DNA of 34,267 bases from assembly GCA_022800215.1 (NCBI GenBank), contig JAAWPV010000012.1, positions 1 through 34,267 on the forward strand. The letters run 5' to 3'. The first letter of the stretch is position 1, and every line of letters starts with the position of its first letter. This DNA is from Oscillospiraceae bacterium (GTDB lineage Bacteria; Bacillota; Clostridia; Oscillospirales; Oscillospiraceae). The translations under genes were made by a program, and so were the position numbers. Shown here piece after piece: positions 7,347 to 14,980 of this stretch. Under the pieces are notes generated by a model that saw nothing but the letters and a program-made list of their open reading frames with translations, did no database searches and was not told the origin of the DNA.

Positions 7347-7453
7347 ACAACACGTCACCTCCGAACACACCGTTGTAAGACACGGGTGCGTAAATACTCC
7401 TCCCTCGGCGGGTCAGCCGGGGCAGAAGAATTGCCCCCTTGTCTCAGAAACCA

Positions 7454-7478
7454 ACCGCCGGGGAACTTCCCCGGCGGT
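7454..7478 (-). terminator. Terminator of the PAS-HTH/pepV/lipoprotein operon
   Basis: A 10-bp stem (accgccgggg/ccccggcggt) with loop aactt lies just beyond the lipoprotein stop. On the minus strand it is followed by tggtttctg. A small hairpin, ggggca/tgcccc, lies further on at 7419-7437. Confidence 0.7.
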
Positions 7479-7485
7479 CGTCTTG

Positions 7486-8190
7486 TCAGTCGTGATCGTG
7501 GTCGGCGATGGAGTAGTTGATGATAAGCTCATCCAGCCGGCTCAGGTCATCGGAGTTGATGACATAGTACCCGTCCGCGTCCTTCTCCAGCTGGACGGTG
7601 ATGGTCCGGGCCGACTCGTTCCCGATGTCGGCCATCTTCTCCCAGAAGAGGTCCAGCACCATTCCGGCATACTCCTCATCGGCGGCCTGGTATTCCTCGT
7701 TCGTAAGGGCGTTGAGGACGCTGCTGGGGTACTTCTCATACCACTCCTTCATATCCTCGTTCCAGTCGGCATCCACCAGCTGGAAGATGTTGATGGGCTC
7801 CACGCTCAGCTTGACGGCGAAAGAGCCGTCATCCTGCTCAGCCACCGAGACGATCTCATACTTGGTGTTGGAATAGATCTCCGCGTAGAGATCCTTCAGC
7901 TTGTCCATGTACTCCTCAGTGGGGTAGCGGATGGAGTAACAGTAATTGACAAAGTAGCTGGCCTCCAGCTCCAAAGTGTTCTCGTAATTGTCCTCGGCAG
8001 CGTGCTTATCCGTGCCCACCAGTTCCATGTAGCTCTCCTCAAACTGCCCCAGGTACATTTCCTTCAAAAGTCCGTCCACATAAGTCTCAGCGTCAAACTT
8101 GCTGAGGCCGCTCCTACTGCCGCAGGCCGCCAGGATGCAGCTCAGGGCGAGGGCCAGCACAAGGGCGGCGGTGCGCTTCCAATTCTTCAT
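7486..8190 (-). CDS. Secreted lipoprotein, function unknown
   Basis: This 234-residue protein has a clear lipoprotein signal peptide: basic MKNWKR, a hydrophobic stretch, and the lipobox LAAC with Cys at about 23, so the mature protein should be anchored on the outer face of the membrane. The mature part is acidic and mixed alpha/beta, with DAETYVDGLLKEMYLGQF at its start and a histidine/aspartate-rich C-terminus (ADHDHD) that could bind metal. It resembles the many small Clostridia lipoproteins with a DUF5105-like fold, but I cannot name a family firmly. It is 42 bp downstream of pepV on the same strand with a gaggag ribosome site, so it is probably cotranscribed and may work on peptides or in the same envelope-related response. 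Confidence 0.65.
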   Translation of the reverse strand: MKNWKRTAALVLALALSCILAACGSRSGLSKFDAETYVDGLLKEMYLGQFEESYMELVGTDKHAAEDNYENTLELEASYFVNYCYSIRYPTEEYMDKLKDLYAEIYSNTKYEIVSVAEQDDGSFAVKLSVEPINIFQLVDADWNEDMKEWYEKYPSSVLNALTNEEYQAADEEYAGMVLDLFWEKMADIGNESARTITVQLEKDADGYYVINSDDLSRLDELIINYSIADHDHD

Positions 8191-8232
8191 GGTTGTTTCT
8201 CCTCTTCTCTTGGTATTTCGAGGGGCTTTTTC

Positions 8233-9645
8233 TCACTTGCACAGCCGGGCGATGGCCAGGGCGAAGATCTTGGCCGAGGTCACAAGCTGGTCCACCCGGG
8301 CCTGCTCGTTGGCCGAGTGCATCTTGGGGTCGAAGCCGGGGAACTCGCAGCCGAAGGCCACGCCCCCAGGGATGTGATGGACATAGGTGCCGCCGCCGAT
8401 GGCGATGGGCTGGGGGTCCCGCTCCCCGGTGTAGGCGCTGTAGCACTCCAGAAGGGTCTTCACCAGAGGGGAATCAGCCTCCACAATATGGGCTTCCATC
8501 ATCCGGGGCTGGGTCAGGAAACGGAGGCCGTGCTTTTTGAGGGATTCCTCACAAGCCTTGACGCAGTTCTCCTCGTTGGCACATACCGCCACCCGGGAAT
8601 CAATATCGGCGGAGAAGCCGGCTTCATTGAGGTCGATGAGGGCCAGGTTCACGGTGGTCTCACCGGACACCTCATCCTTCATGGCGATGCCCAGGCCCTT
8701 GCCCCGGTTGTCCCCGAAGGGAAAGAGCGTGTGCATGGACCGGATAGCCTTCGTGCTCTCACATTCCGCCAAAGGCAGGGCGGCCAGCACCTCCAGGATG
8801 GCCTGAATGGCGTTGATGCCGTCGTCGGGCATGGCAGCGTGGGCGTTTTTGCCGGTGCAGTGGAGGGTAACGCCGCCTTCAGTCCCAGTGACGGTGAACT
8901 TTGCCCCGGTCTTTTCTGCCGCAGGGCCGCAGAGGGGCTCCACCTGGGCGGCGGTGAGGCCGGCGATAACCGCCTCGGCCTCAGGGGGAACCACGTTCCG
9001 GCGGAAGCCGCCGGTGAGGCTTGTCACCCGGGGCTCGGCGGTCTCAGGGGCCCAATCGGTGCCGAAATGGGGGCCGAAGTGGCCCTTCTCCACGTTGATG
9101 AGGGGAAAGTTGGCGTCGGGGGTGAAGGCCATGGGAGCGAAGGGCTCCCGGGCGTAGTAGTAGGCGATGTCCTGGGAACCTGACTCCTCATCGGTGCCCA
9201 GAATGAGCCGCACATTCTTGCTGAGGGGAATGCCCAGGTCCTTCACCGCCTTCATACCGAAGAGGGCGGCGCAGACGGGGCCCTTATCGTCGCTGACCCC
9301 CCGGCCATACAGCATCCCGTCCTTTTCCACGCAGGTGTAGGGGTCGGTGTCCCAGCCGGAGCCCTCCCCCACCACGTCCAGGTGGCCCAGGATGTGGAGC
9401 TGGGTCTCTCTGTCGTTCAGGTCTGCAAGGCCCACATAGTGGTCGTAGTCCCGGGTCTCAAAGCCCAGCTCCGAGCAGAGCTTCAAGGCCTCGTCCAGGG
9501 CGGCCCGGGGGCCGGGGCCGAAAGGCGCGCCCTCCTGGGCCTCACCCTTCACGCTCTTTACCGACACCAGCCGGGCAATGGCCCCCACCAGCTCCCGCTG
9601 GACGGCAGGGTTGTCAAAATAAGCGTTGATTTTATCCTGATACAT
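8233..9645 (-). CDS. pepV: M20 family dipeptidase, PepV type
   Basis: This 470-residue metal-dependent dipeptidase of the M20/Sapep (PepV) family hydrolyses dipeptides in the cytoplasm. Metal and catalytic motifs are visible: HILGHLDVVGEG (about 85-96, first ligand His and catalytic Asp), YGRGVSDDKGP (about 114-124, bridging Asp), LILGTDEESGSQD (about 146-158, catalytic Glu and ligand Glu), and near the C-terminus GGGTYVHHIPGGVAFG (about 417-432). Length matches PepV (about 465-470). The start ATG 9645 has an aaggag site overlapping the stop of the upstream regulator, only 6 bp away, so it is cotranscribed and probably controlled by that regulator. High confidence. Confidence 0.93.
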   Translation of the reverse strand: MYQDKINAYFDNPAVQRELVGAIARLVSVKSVKGEAQEGAPFGPGPRAALDEALKLCSELGFETRDYDHYVGLADLNDRETQLHILGHLDVVGEGSGWDTDPYTCVEKDGMLYGRGVSDDKGPVCAALFGMKAVKDLGIPLSKNVRLILGTDEESGSQDIAYYYAREPFAPMAFTPDANFPLINVEKGHFGPHFGTDWAPETAEPRVTSLTGGFRRNVVPPEAEAVIAGLTAAQVEPLCGPAAEKTGAKFTVTGTEGGVTLHCTGKNAHAAMPDDGINAIQAILEVLAALPLAECESTKAIRSMHTLFPFGDNRGKGLGIAMKDEVSGETTVNLALIDLNEAGFSADIDSRVAVCANEENCVKACEESLKKHGLRFLTQPRMMEAHIVEADSPLVKTLLECYSAYTGERDPQPIAIGGGTYVHHIPGGVAFGCEFPGFDPKMHSANEQARVDQLVTSAKIFALAIARLCK

Positions 9646-9651
9646 ACGGTA

Positions 9652-10293
9652 TCACTCCTTCTGGGTAGCTTTCTCTTCGGCCAGCTCACCCAAGTATTTG
9701 TAAACGGTATAACGGGACACCTTCAGCCGGGAAGCCACAAAGGGCACCGACTTACGGAAGGAAAAGGCGTTTTTCTGGTCCATGAGGGCCACCAGCTTCA
9801 TTCGCTCCTTCTTGTTCAAAGCCTCCAAAGGCTTGCCCATAGCGGCAAGGCATTCTTCAAAGATCTGGTGGAGCTGACTGGACCCGCCGGTCCACAGGGC
9901 GCTCTGGAGGTCGGCGTCGGCGCTCATGAGCCCCACCAGGGTCCGGTTGGCATAGGCCAGAGAGGTAAAGTCAAAGTCGATGCCCAAGGCCAGATCAAAG
10001 TCCTCTCCCACCAAGTGGAAGGTGGAGGATTTCACCTGAGAGCCCGACGGGGTGATAGCATACAGGTTCACAAAATCAGTGGACAGAGTAGTGGCGTCCA
10101 GCTTTTTGTCTGTGCCCAGGATATCCATAGTAGAGCCTACATCCCGTCCGGACACCTGGCCATTGTAGATGGACAGGATGGGATGGTTTGGATCGGCCAT
10201 ATCCTGCACCAGAGTTTCGCAGGAAGAGCCGAACATCTCCGCGATGCCGCGGGCCAAACGGTCCAGGAACGCAAAGGCTTCCTCCTTGGTCAC
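9652..10293 (-). CDS. YheO-like PAS/HTH transcriptional regulator
   Basis: This 213-residue regulator has a YheO-like PAS-type sensor domain at about 10-125 (SCETLVQDMADPNHPILSIYNGQVSGRDVG is the characteristic opening) and a C-terminal HTH at about 165-205 (SVPFVASRLKVSRYTVYKYLGEL). The start codon is GTG at 10291-10293, supported by a gggaggggа-type purine-rich site 7 nt upstream (complement of 10301-10310). It is the first gene of an operon with pepV and the lipoprotein, and a good sigma-A promoter stands in front. Family knowledge suggests a small-molecule-responsive regulator; the ligand may be a peptide or amino acid, by inference from pepV. Confidence 0.85.
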   Translation of the reverse strand: MTKEEAFAFLDRLARGIAEMFGSSCETLVQDMADPNHPILSIYNGQVSGRDVGSTMDILGTDKKLDATTLSTDFVNLYAITPSGSQVKSSTFHLVGEDFDLALGIDFDFTSLAYANRTLVGLMSADADLQSALWTGGSSQLHQIFEECLAAMGKPLEALNKKERMKLVALMDQKNAFSFRKSVPFVASRLKVSRYTVYKYLGELAEEKATQKE

Positions 10294-10338
10294 GAATGTG
10301 TCCCCTCCCTTACCTTAAATAAACAAAATAGCAATCTC

Positions 10339-10367
10339 ATTTTATCATCTTGTGTCGGGAAAATCAA
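10339..10367 (-). promoter_or_regulatory. Sigma-A promoter of the PAS-HTH/pepV operon
   Basis: Minus strand -35 TTGATT (10362-10367), 17-bp spacer, -10 TAAAAT (10339-10344), 46 bp before the GTG start. The remaining gene-free DNA to 10542 is AT-rich with no gene. Confidence 0.65.
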
Positions 10368-10542
10368 CCTGTTTTCCCTCCCTTTTCACCCTACGCAGCT
10401 TTCTGAAAAAATTTTTGGAGATTTACAGATTATTCATAGTTCGGTCAAAGTTTAGCCGTAATTATCTGGTATCTTAATGATGGACACAGGAAGAGACAGC
10501 AGACTCCTCCAAACATCCTCTCCTTTTCTCTCTTTTTTCAAC

Positions 10543-10586
10543 ACACCCAGAAAGCCCCCGGTGGAAACCGGGGGCTTTCTGGGTGT
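10543..10586. terminator. 20-bp stem hairpin, probable LysR terminator
   Basis: Perfect arms at 10543-10562 and 10567-10586 with a ggaa loop touch the LysR stop codon at 10587. Neither side carries a clean T-run: on the minus strand it is followed by gttgaaaaaag. Confidence 0.6.
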
Positions 10587-11462
10587 TTAAGCCTGAGGGA
10601 AAGGAAAATCCTCTACAAACCGGAGGAACCGGGACAAAACGGGCATCTCCTCGCTGTTGGCGGGGTAGACAAGATAGGTTTTCCGGGAGAAGGCAGAGCC
10701 GTCCTGAAACACCAGCGGCCGGGAATAAAGACTCTTATCGTGGAGGAAATAGCTCCCCGAAGGGAAGATGCCATAGCCCAGCCCCTGCTGGATGAAGGAC
10801 AGGCAGATATCTCCATTTTCCACCTTATAGCGGACGTTCTGCACCTGGGAAAAGTGCTCCAGCCACCAGCGCCGCACCGCCTGATTGGTGGCTTCGTTCT
10901 TGTCATACTCGATGTAGGGAAGGCCGGGAAGATCTTCCATAACAAAGGGCTGGGAGTAGACGGCATAGCACGCCTCCGTGTTGACAAGCCGGGAACAAAG
11001 ATTCTCATCCGGCTCCGGAGACCGGGTAAAGCACAGGTCCAGAAGTCCGCTCTGCACGTGCTGGTAAAGCTCGCTGCTGGAGGAGGTGACCACATCCACG
11101 TCGATTTTGGGACACTCCGCCGCAAACCCCTTCAGCAGCCGGGGCAGGAGAAAGCGGGCGTAGGAGTATGGCGCGCCGATGGTAAGAGTCCCTTCCTCCC
11201 CGCCGTCATAGTGACGGATGTCTTTCTCAATGCTCTGGAGAAGCTGCACGATCACCTCCGCCCGGCGGACCACCTTCTCTCCCTGGGCAGTGAACTCGAT
11301 GCCCTTGGTGGTACGGTAGACCAAGGTGCAGCCCAGCTCCTTTTCCATGGCCTGAAGCCTGCGGGTCAAGGTAGGCTGCTCTATGAAAAGAAGTTTGGCG
11401 CTTTGAGTGATGTTTTTGGTTTTGTGGAGAGAGGACAATATATACCAGTCAAAATCCCGCAT
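10587..11462 (-). CDS. LysR family transcriptional regulator
   Basis: This 291-residue LysR-type regulator has an N-terminal wHTH at residues about 1-60 (WYILSSLHKTKNITQSAKLLFIEQPTLTRRLQAMEKELG) and a substrate-binding domain from about 90 (LTIGAPYSYARFLLPRLLKGFAAECP). The open frame extends to 11600, but ATG 11462 gives the standard LysR N-terminus and has an aaggggcg site; the extra residues match nothing. It is downstream of, and on the same strand as, the MBL hydrolase/SLC13 permease pair and has its own candidate promoter, so it probably controls that pair. The inducer is unknown, likely an organic acid. Confidence 0.88.
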   Translation of the reverse strand: MRDFDWYILSSLHKTKNITQSAKLLFIEQPTLTRRLQAMEKELGCTLVYRTTKGIEFTAQGEKVVRRAEVIVQLLQSIEKDIRHYDGGEEGTLTIGAPYSYARFLLPRLLKGFAAECPKIDVDVVTSSSSELYQHVQSGLLDLCFTRSPEPDENLCSRLVNTEACYAVYSQPFVMEDLPGLPYIEYDKNEATNQAVRRWWLEHFSQVQNVRYKVENGDICLSFIQQGLGYGIFPSGSYFLHDKSLYSRPLVFQDGSAFSRKTYLVYPANSEEMPVLSRFLRFVEDFPFPQA

Positions 11463-11484
11463 CTGTTTCACGCCCCTTTTTTTC

Positions 11485-11513
11485 AGTATAACGTAAAAAA
11501 GTGAATTTGGAAA
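11485..11513 (-). promoter_or_regulatory. Candidate promoter of the LysR gene
   Basis: Minus strand TTTCCA (11508-11513), 17-bp spacer, TATACT (11485-11490), close to the LysR start. The -35 match is moderate. Confidence 0.45.
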
Positions 11514-11542
11514 GAAAAAATCCCTCTTCTCCAATAAGGGGG

Positions 11543-11572
11543 TGCCCCGGGCCGATTTCTCGGCCCGGGGCA
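11543..11572 (-). terminator. Hairpin after the SLC13 permease
   Basis: A 13-bp stem (tgccccgggccga/tcggcccggggca) with loop tttc lies 38 bp past the permease stop. It is very GC-rich but has no immediate T-run, so termination may be partial. Confidence 0.55.
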
Positions 11573-11609
11573 AATAACAAAGGAGAGAGCAGCAAATCAA
11601 AGTGGCCTC

Positions 11610-12926
11610 TCAGTGATAGGCCGGGAAGATGGTCATGACCCAGAGTACTGACACCACACAGATGATAATGGAGGGGAGCCAGCCCATCTTCAGAAGGTCC
11701 TTCTGGTCATAGCCGCCCAGGTCCATGGCGATGGGTACAGTGCCGGTAGCCATGGGCGTCATAAAAGCGGTAAGGGAAGCAGCATTCAGCAGGAGAAGGG
11801 GGCCAATGGGATCGCAGCCCAGCGATTTACAGGTCAAAATCAGGATGGGCCGGAAGATATTGCCCACGCTGGCATTGTTCATGCACTGGGTCATGAGGAA
11901 GGGGATGATGAAGAAGGCGGCGCCGATAATATAGCCGTTCCGGGTCCCACCCAAAGCGCCGGCAATCCCGTTGCCAATCATATCGCCCAGGCCGCAGGCC
12001 GTGAGGGCAGCGCCCACCGACTGGGCGGCGGCCAGCATGAGGACGATCCGCACGGGGACCGCGTTGATACCCTCCTTGGGATTCAGGATACCGGTAAACA
12101 TGACGAGGGCAGCGCCCATCATGGCGATCTGCCAGGGGGCGGCGCTGGGAAGGACCTGCTTCTGGAAGATGAGGCAAAGGGTGGTGACGATAAAAATGCC
12201 GTAACCCAACACCTCGCGGACAGGATCCAGGGGCGGGACCTCCTTCCCGTCTTTTTTCTTCACACTGCCAAGATTGATTGCCACAGAAGGCTGTTCCGGA
12301 CAGAATCTGGGTGCAACGAAGATGGCATAAAGGATAATGATGACGGAGATAATGGCGCGGCCCTTGAAGGGGTCCAGCAGCTCCATGGCATAATCGGTAT
12401 AACCATAGGATTCCAGATAACCGTTCTGGGTGGCATAGGTGATGGCGCCCTGCCCCAAAGGAAGGCTTCCCGCCGTACCGATACAGGTCAGTGCCACGGG
12501 GAAAATCATCTTGGAGGGGCTGATATCAAAGTCGGCGCAGCAGGAGGCGGCCAGAGGGCCGATAATGGCGAAAGTGGTCATGGGGCTCAGACCCAGATTG
12601 GCCAGTGCAAAGCCCATGAGCACATAGCCGGCCAGCACGATGCGGAAGCTGCCGCCGCTGACCTTATAGACCAGGCTGGACATCTTCTTCACCGCCTGGG
12701 TCCGGTTGAAGCCGGCAGCCACGATAAACATGCCGATGATTTGCATGGCATTGGTGGTTGCATAGCTTGCCAGGACGGTCTTGGGCTCCACCAGGCCGGA
12801 AAAGCTGACCAGCACAGTGGCGCACAGGGCGATGACGCCGTTGGAAATTTTAAATTTGGGGCCAACCACATACCCCACGATCATGAAGGCGAAGATGGCG
12901 AGGCATAAGTACATCTGCGAGGTCAT
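11610..12926 (-). CDS. SLC13 (DASS)-type carboxylate permease
   Basis: This 438-residue membrane protein with about eleven to twelve hydrophobic segments is of the same SLC13 type as the gene at 145-1431. Family regions are ALANLGLSPMTTFAII (about 105-120), CMNNASVGNIFRPILIL (about 350-366) and the C-terminal LTAFMTPMATGTVPIAMDLGGY (about 385-406). A charged cytoplasmic loop KKKDGKE lies near 225. Two in-frame ATGs (12930-12932 and 12924-12926) compete; agaaggg abuts the first but is 6 nt from the second, so I use 12926. It follows the MBL-fold hydrolase gene by 68 bp, with a LysR gene behind, and is likely to import the acid or ester that the hydrolase acts on. The substrate is not determined. 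Confidence 0.82.
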   Translation of the reverse strand: MTSQMYLCLAIFAFMIVGYVVGPKFKISNGVIALCATVLVSFSGLVEPKTVLASYATTNAMQIIGMFIVAAGFNRTQAVKKMSSLVYKVSGGSFRIVLAGYVLMGFALANLGLSPMTTFAIIGPLAASCCADFDISPSKMIFPVALTCIGTAGSLPLGQGAITYATQNGYLESYGYTDYAMELLDPFKGRAIISVIIILYAIFVAPRFCPEQPSVAINLGSVKKKDGKEVPPLDPVREVLGYGIFIVTTLCLIFQKQVLPSAAPWQIAMMGAALVMFTGILNPKEGINAVPVRIVLMLAAAQSVGAALTACGLGDMIGNGIAGALGGTRNGYIIGAAFFIIPFLMTQCMNNASVGNIFRPILILTCKSLGCDPIGPLLLLNAASLTAFMTPMATGTVPIAMDLGGYDQKDLLKMGWLPSIIICVVSVLWVMTIFPAYH

Positions 12927-12994
12927 TGTCATCCCTTCTCTTTCTTTTCAAGTTTCAGCCGGGGCGATAGCCCCCGCCCGCCGGGGAAAGAGGC

Positions 12995-13843
12995 TTACTC
13001 CGCCTCGTTGATGGCAAGGTCCAGGGTGTACCACTTGCCCCGGGTCATGCCGGCCACCCGGCCCATCATGCCCTTCTCGCCCATGATCCGGTTCATGTCG
13101 TCGATCATCTTCTGGGCAAAGGCGGGGTCCTCGGTGAGCCAGGTCTCGTAGTGCATGGGGATGAGAAGCTGCATATCCGCCCCGGCGAACCACTCGGCAA
13201 AGTCCTCGGCCACATTGGTCTTCACCTTGGAGGAGGCCATTTTGTTCCGGATAACGATATTGGGCTTATCCTTGCCCTGGAGCCGCTTCAGCATTCCGTC
13301 GTCGTTGCCGCCGATGAAGGCGATGCGCATCCCCTGGTCGGTGGTGAGGATGAAGTTCATGTTGAACATGCCGCCCAGCACGTTCAGCTCCGGGGAGCCG
13401 GGCAGCTTGCCGCCCATGCGCTCCACACAGCCTTTGTAATCGCTGGGCTGGCCGTGGTGGGTACCGTGGTGGGTCTCCAGCATGAAGCCGTCAAAGTAGT
13501 AGGTACCCTCAAAATCCACGGGGTAGATGCTGGTGAGGGGGATGGAGAAGGCCTTGGCCAGCTCCATACAGTTGGCCGAGTGGGTGATGACGGTGGAGTG
13601 GAACCGGTCCACCACATCCTGGATGTTGGCGGTATGGTCCCCATGGCCGTGGTTGACGAAGATGTAGTCGCCGCCCTCCAGCATCTCAGTGGTGAAGCCC
13701 GGCGGGCATTTATCCCCCATGGGGCCCTCACACTTGTACCAGGGGTCGGTGATGAGGGTCTTTCCGTTGGAGAACTGGAACTCGAAGCATTGTCCGTTGA
13801 TCCAGCGGAAGCGGAGCGCATGAGAAGTTGCCAGCGTGTTCAT
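12995..13843 (-). CDS. MBL-fold metal-dependent hydrolase
   Basis: This 282-residue metallo-beta-lactamase-fold protein belongs to the UlaG/UPF0173-like group. The metal motif HxHxDH is clear at His65, His67, Asp69, His70 (FVNHGHGDHT). Later metal or fold positions include THSAN (about 84-88), HHGTHHGQPSD (about 118-128, unusually His-rich), AFIGGNDDG (about 172-180) and PMHYETW (about 222-228). ATG 13843 is preceded by aaaggaggaac, giving an exact start; the longer open frame (to 13936) is rejected. It has its own strong promoter and is followed by an SLC13 permease and a LysR gene. UlaG-like relatives open lactones such as ascorbate-6-phosphate, which would fit an imported sugar acid or lactone, but that is inference. 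Confidence 0.82.
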   Translation of the reverse strand: MNTLATSHALRFRWINGQCFEFQFSNGKTLITDPWYKCEGPMGDKCPPGFTTEMLEGGDYIFVNHGHGDHTANIQDVVDRFHSTVITHSANCMELAKAFSIPLTSIYPVDFEGTYYFDGFMLETHHGTHHGQPSDYKGCVERMGGKLPGSPELNVLGGMFNMNFILTTDQGMRIAFIGGNDDGMLKRLQGKDKPNIVIRNKMASSKVKTNVAEDFAEWFAGADMQLLIPMHYETWLTEDPAFAQKMIDDMNRIMGEKGMMGRVAGMTRGKWYTLDLAINEAE

Positions 13844-13900
13844 AGATCGTTCCTCCTTTTGTGAAAAGCAATCATTATATCGCTTTTCTTTGATGTTTTT

Positions 13901-13929
13901 ATTGTACAGCTTAAACAACACCCTGTCTA
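13901..13929 (-). promoter_or_regulatory. Sigma-A promoter of the MBL hydrolase/permease operon
   Basis: Minus strand -35 TAGACA (13924-13929), 17-bp spacer, -10 TACAAT (13901-13906). A second TATAAT lies closer to the gene (about 13875-13880) without a good -35. Confidence 0.65.
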
Positions 13930-13983
13930 ATGCCAATGCCCCAGCAACCTATACGCTTTCGGCATAAGAGAGAAAATAGGCAA

Positions 13984-14021
13984 AAAGGGAGACACAAGGG
14001 GTCTCCCTTGTGCCTCCCTTT
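13984..14021 (-). terminator. Terminator of the citrate-lyase/LysR operon
   Basis: 17-bp arms with one mismatch (13984-14000 and 14005-14021) around a 4-nt loop; on the minus strand the hairpin runs into TTTTT. It lies 15 bp after the LysR stop. Confidence 0.85.
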
Positions 14022-14035
14022 CGGCAAACTGCCGT

Positions 14036-14950
14036 TCAAAGTTCTTTGAAAATATCCTCCAAACAGGACAACAGCATCTGAAAGTACCGTTTCCCCTCCC
14101 GGCCCTTTTTGCAGGCAAGGTTGGTGAGGACCGTATAGGACTGCTCCCGGGGCAGGTCATAGAAGGTAAGATCGGCGTACCGGTCCGAGGGGGAAAAGAT
14201 CACCAGGCAGTTGGCCTCCCCTCTTCGAACCATGTCCATACGGTTATTGAAGTTGGCCATTTCCATCAGGTGTACCGGAATACCAGCCTTTTCCAGAATA
14301 CATTCGCTGTACTGCCGGGAGTTGGACCCAGGCAGGTTGGCCACGAACTTCTCTCCCCGCAGATGCTTCAGATCCAAAGTCTTCCGACCCGTGTCCGGCT
14401 CCTCCTCCGCCATTTTCCCAGCGCAGCTTCCGCTGCGAAGGGCAAGGTAGATGGGGTTTTCCTTGATGAGGGCAAAATGGAACTGCGCCGGCACCTCCTC
14501 CGACTCTCCCTGGCGCAGGATGGCGTAGTCCAGACTGCCGTCCTCCAGCCCGGCAATCAGCTGGTCGTTTCGGAGGGGATGGAGGACCAGCCGATGCTGG
14601 GGACTCCGTGTATACATTCCCTGGAGCAGTCCCTCCGAAATGGAGTAGCTCATCTGAGGCGGCAGGCCCAAATGGATGGTCTGCCGGTCACGCTCCTGCT
14701 CCAAGAACCGTTCAAAGTCCCCGTAAGCCTCCAGCATCTTCTCCCCCATTCGGAGGAAGACCTCCCCCTCCTTGGTCAGGGAGATCTGTCCGCCCTGCTT
14801 TCGGTGAAAAAGATGGACCTGCAGCTCCCGCTCCACCTTCTGGATACAGCGGCTCAGGGCGGGCTGGGTCATGGGAATCTGCTCGGCGGCCTTGTTGATG
14901 CTCCCACAGCGGCTCACCATCAGAATGTTGCGCACATCTTGGATCGTCAT
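14036..14950 (-). CDS. LysR family regulator of the citrate-lyase-type cluster
   Basis: This 304-residue LysR-type protein has an N-terminal wHTH at about 1-60 (SINKAAEQIPMTQPALSRCIQKVERELQVHLFHR) and a co-inducer domain from about 90 (IHLGLPPQMSYSISEGLLQGMY). The start ATG 14950 has a ggggggagagg site. It lies 30 bp after citF on the same strand and is followed by the operon terminator, so it is cotranscribed with citDEF and probably controls them in response to the substrate or a breakdown product. Its terminator separates it cleanly from the MBL hydrolase operon. The ligand is unknown. Confidence 0.88.
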   Translation of the reverse strand: MTIQDVRNILMVSRCGSINKAAEQIPMTQPALSRCIQKVERELQVHLFHRKQGGQISLTKEGEVFLRMGEKMLEAYGDFERFLEQERDRQTIHLGLPPQMSYSISEGLLQGMYTRSPQHRLVLHPLRNDQLIAGLEDGSLDYAILRQGESEEVPAQFHFALIKENPIYLALRSGSCAGKMAEEEPDTGRKTLDLKHLRGEKFVANLPGSNSRQYSECILEKAGIPVHLMEMANFNNRMDMVRRGEANCLVIFSPSDRYADLTFYDLPREQSYTVLTNLACKKGREGKRYFQMLLSCLEDIFKEL

Positions 14951-14980
14951 ACCCTCTCCCCCCTTTGAGATAGGCTTCTA

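Noticed and set aside
7336-9183. 615-codon plus-strand frame opposite the lipoprotein and pepV
   Set aside because: Both minus-strand genes have clear signatures; this frame has none.
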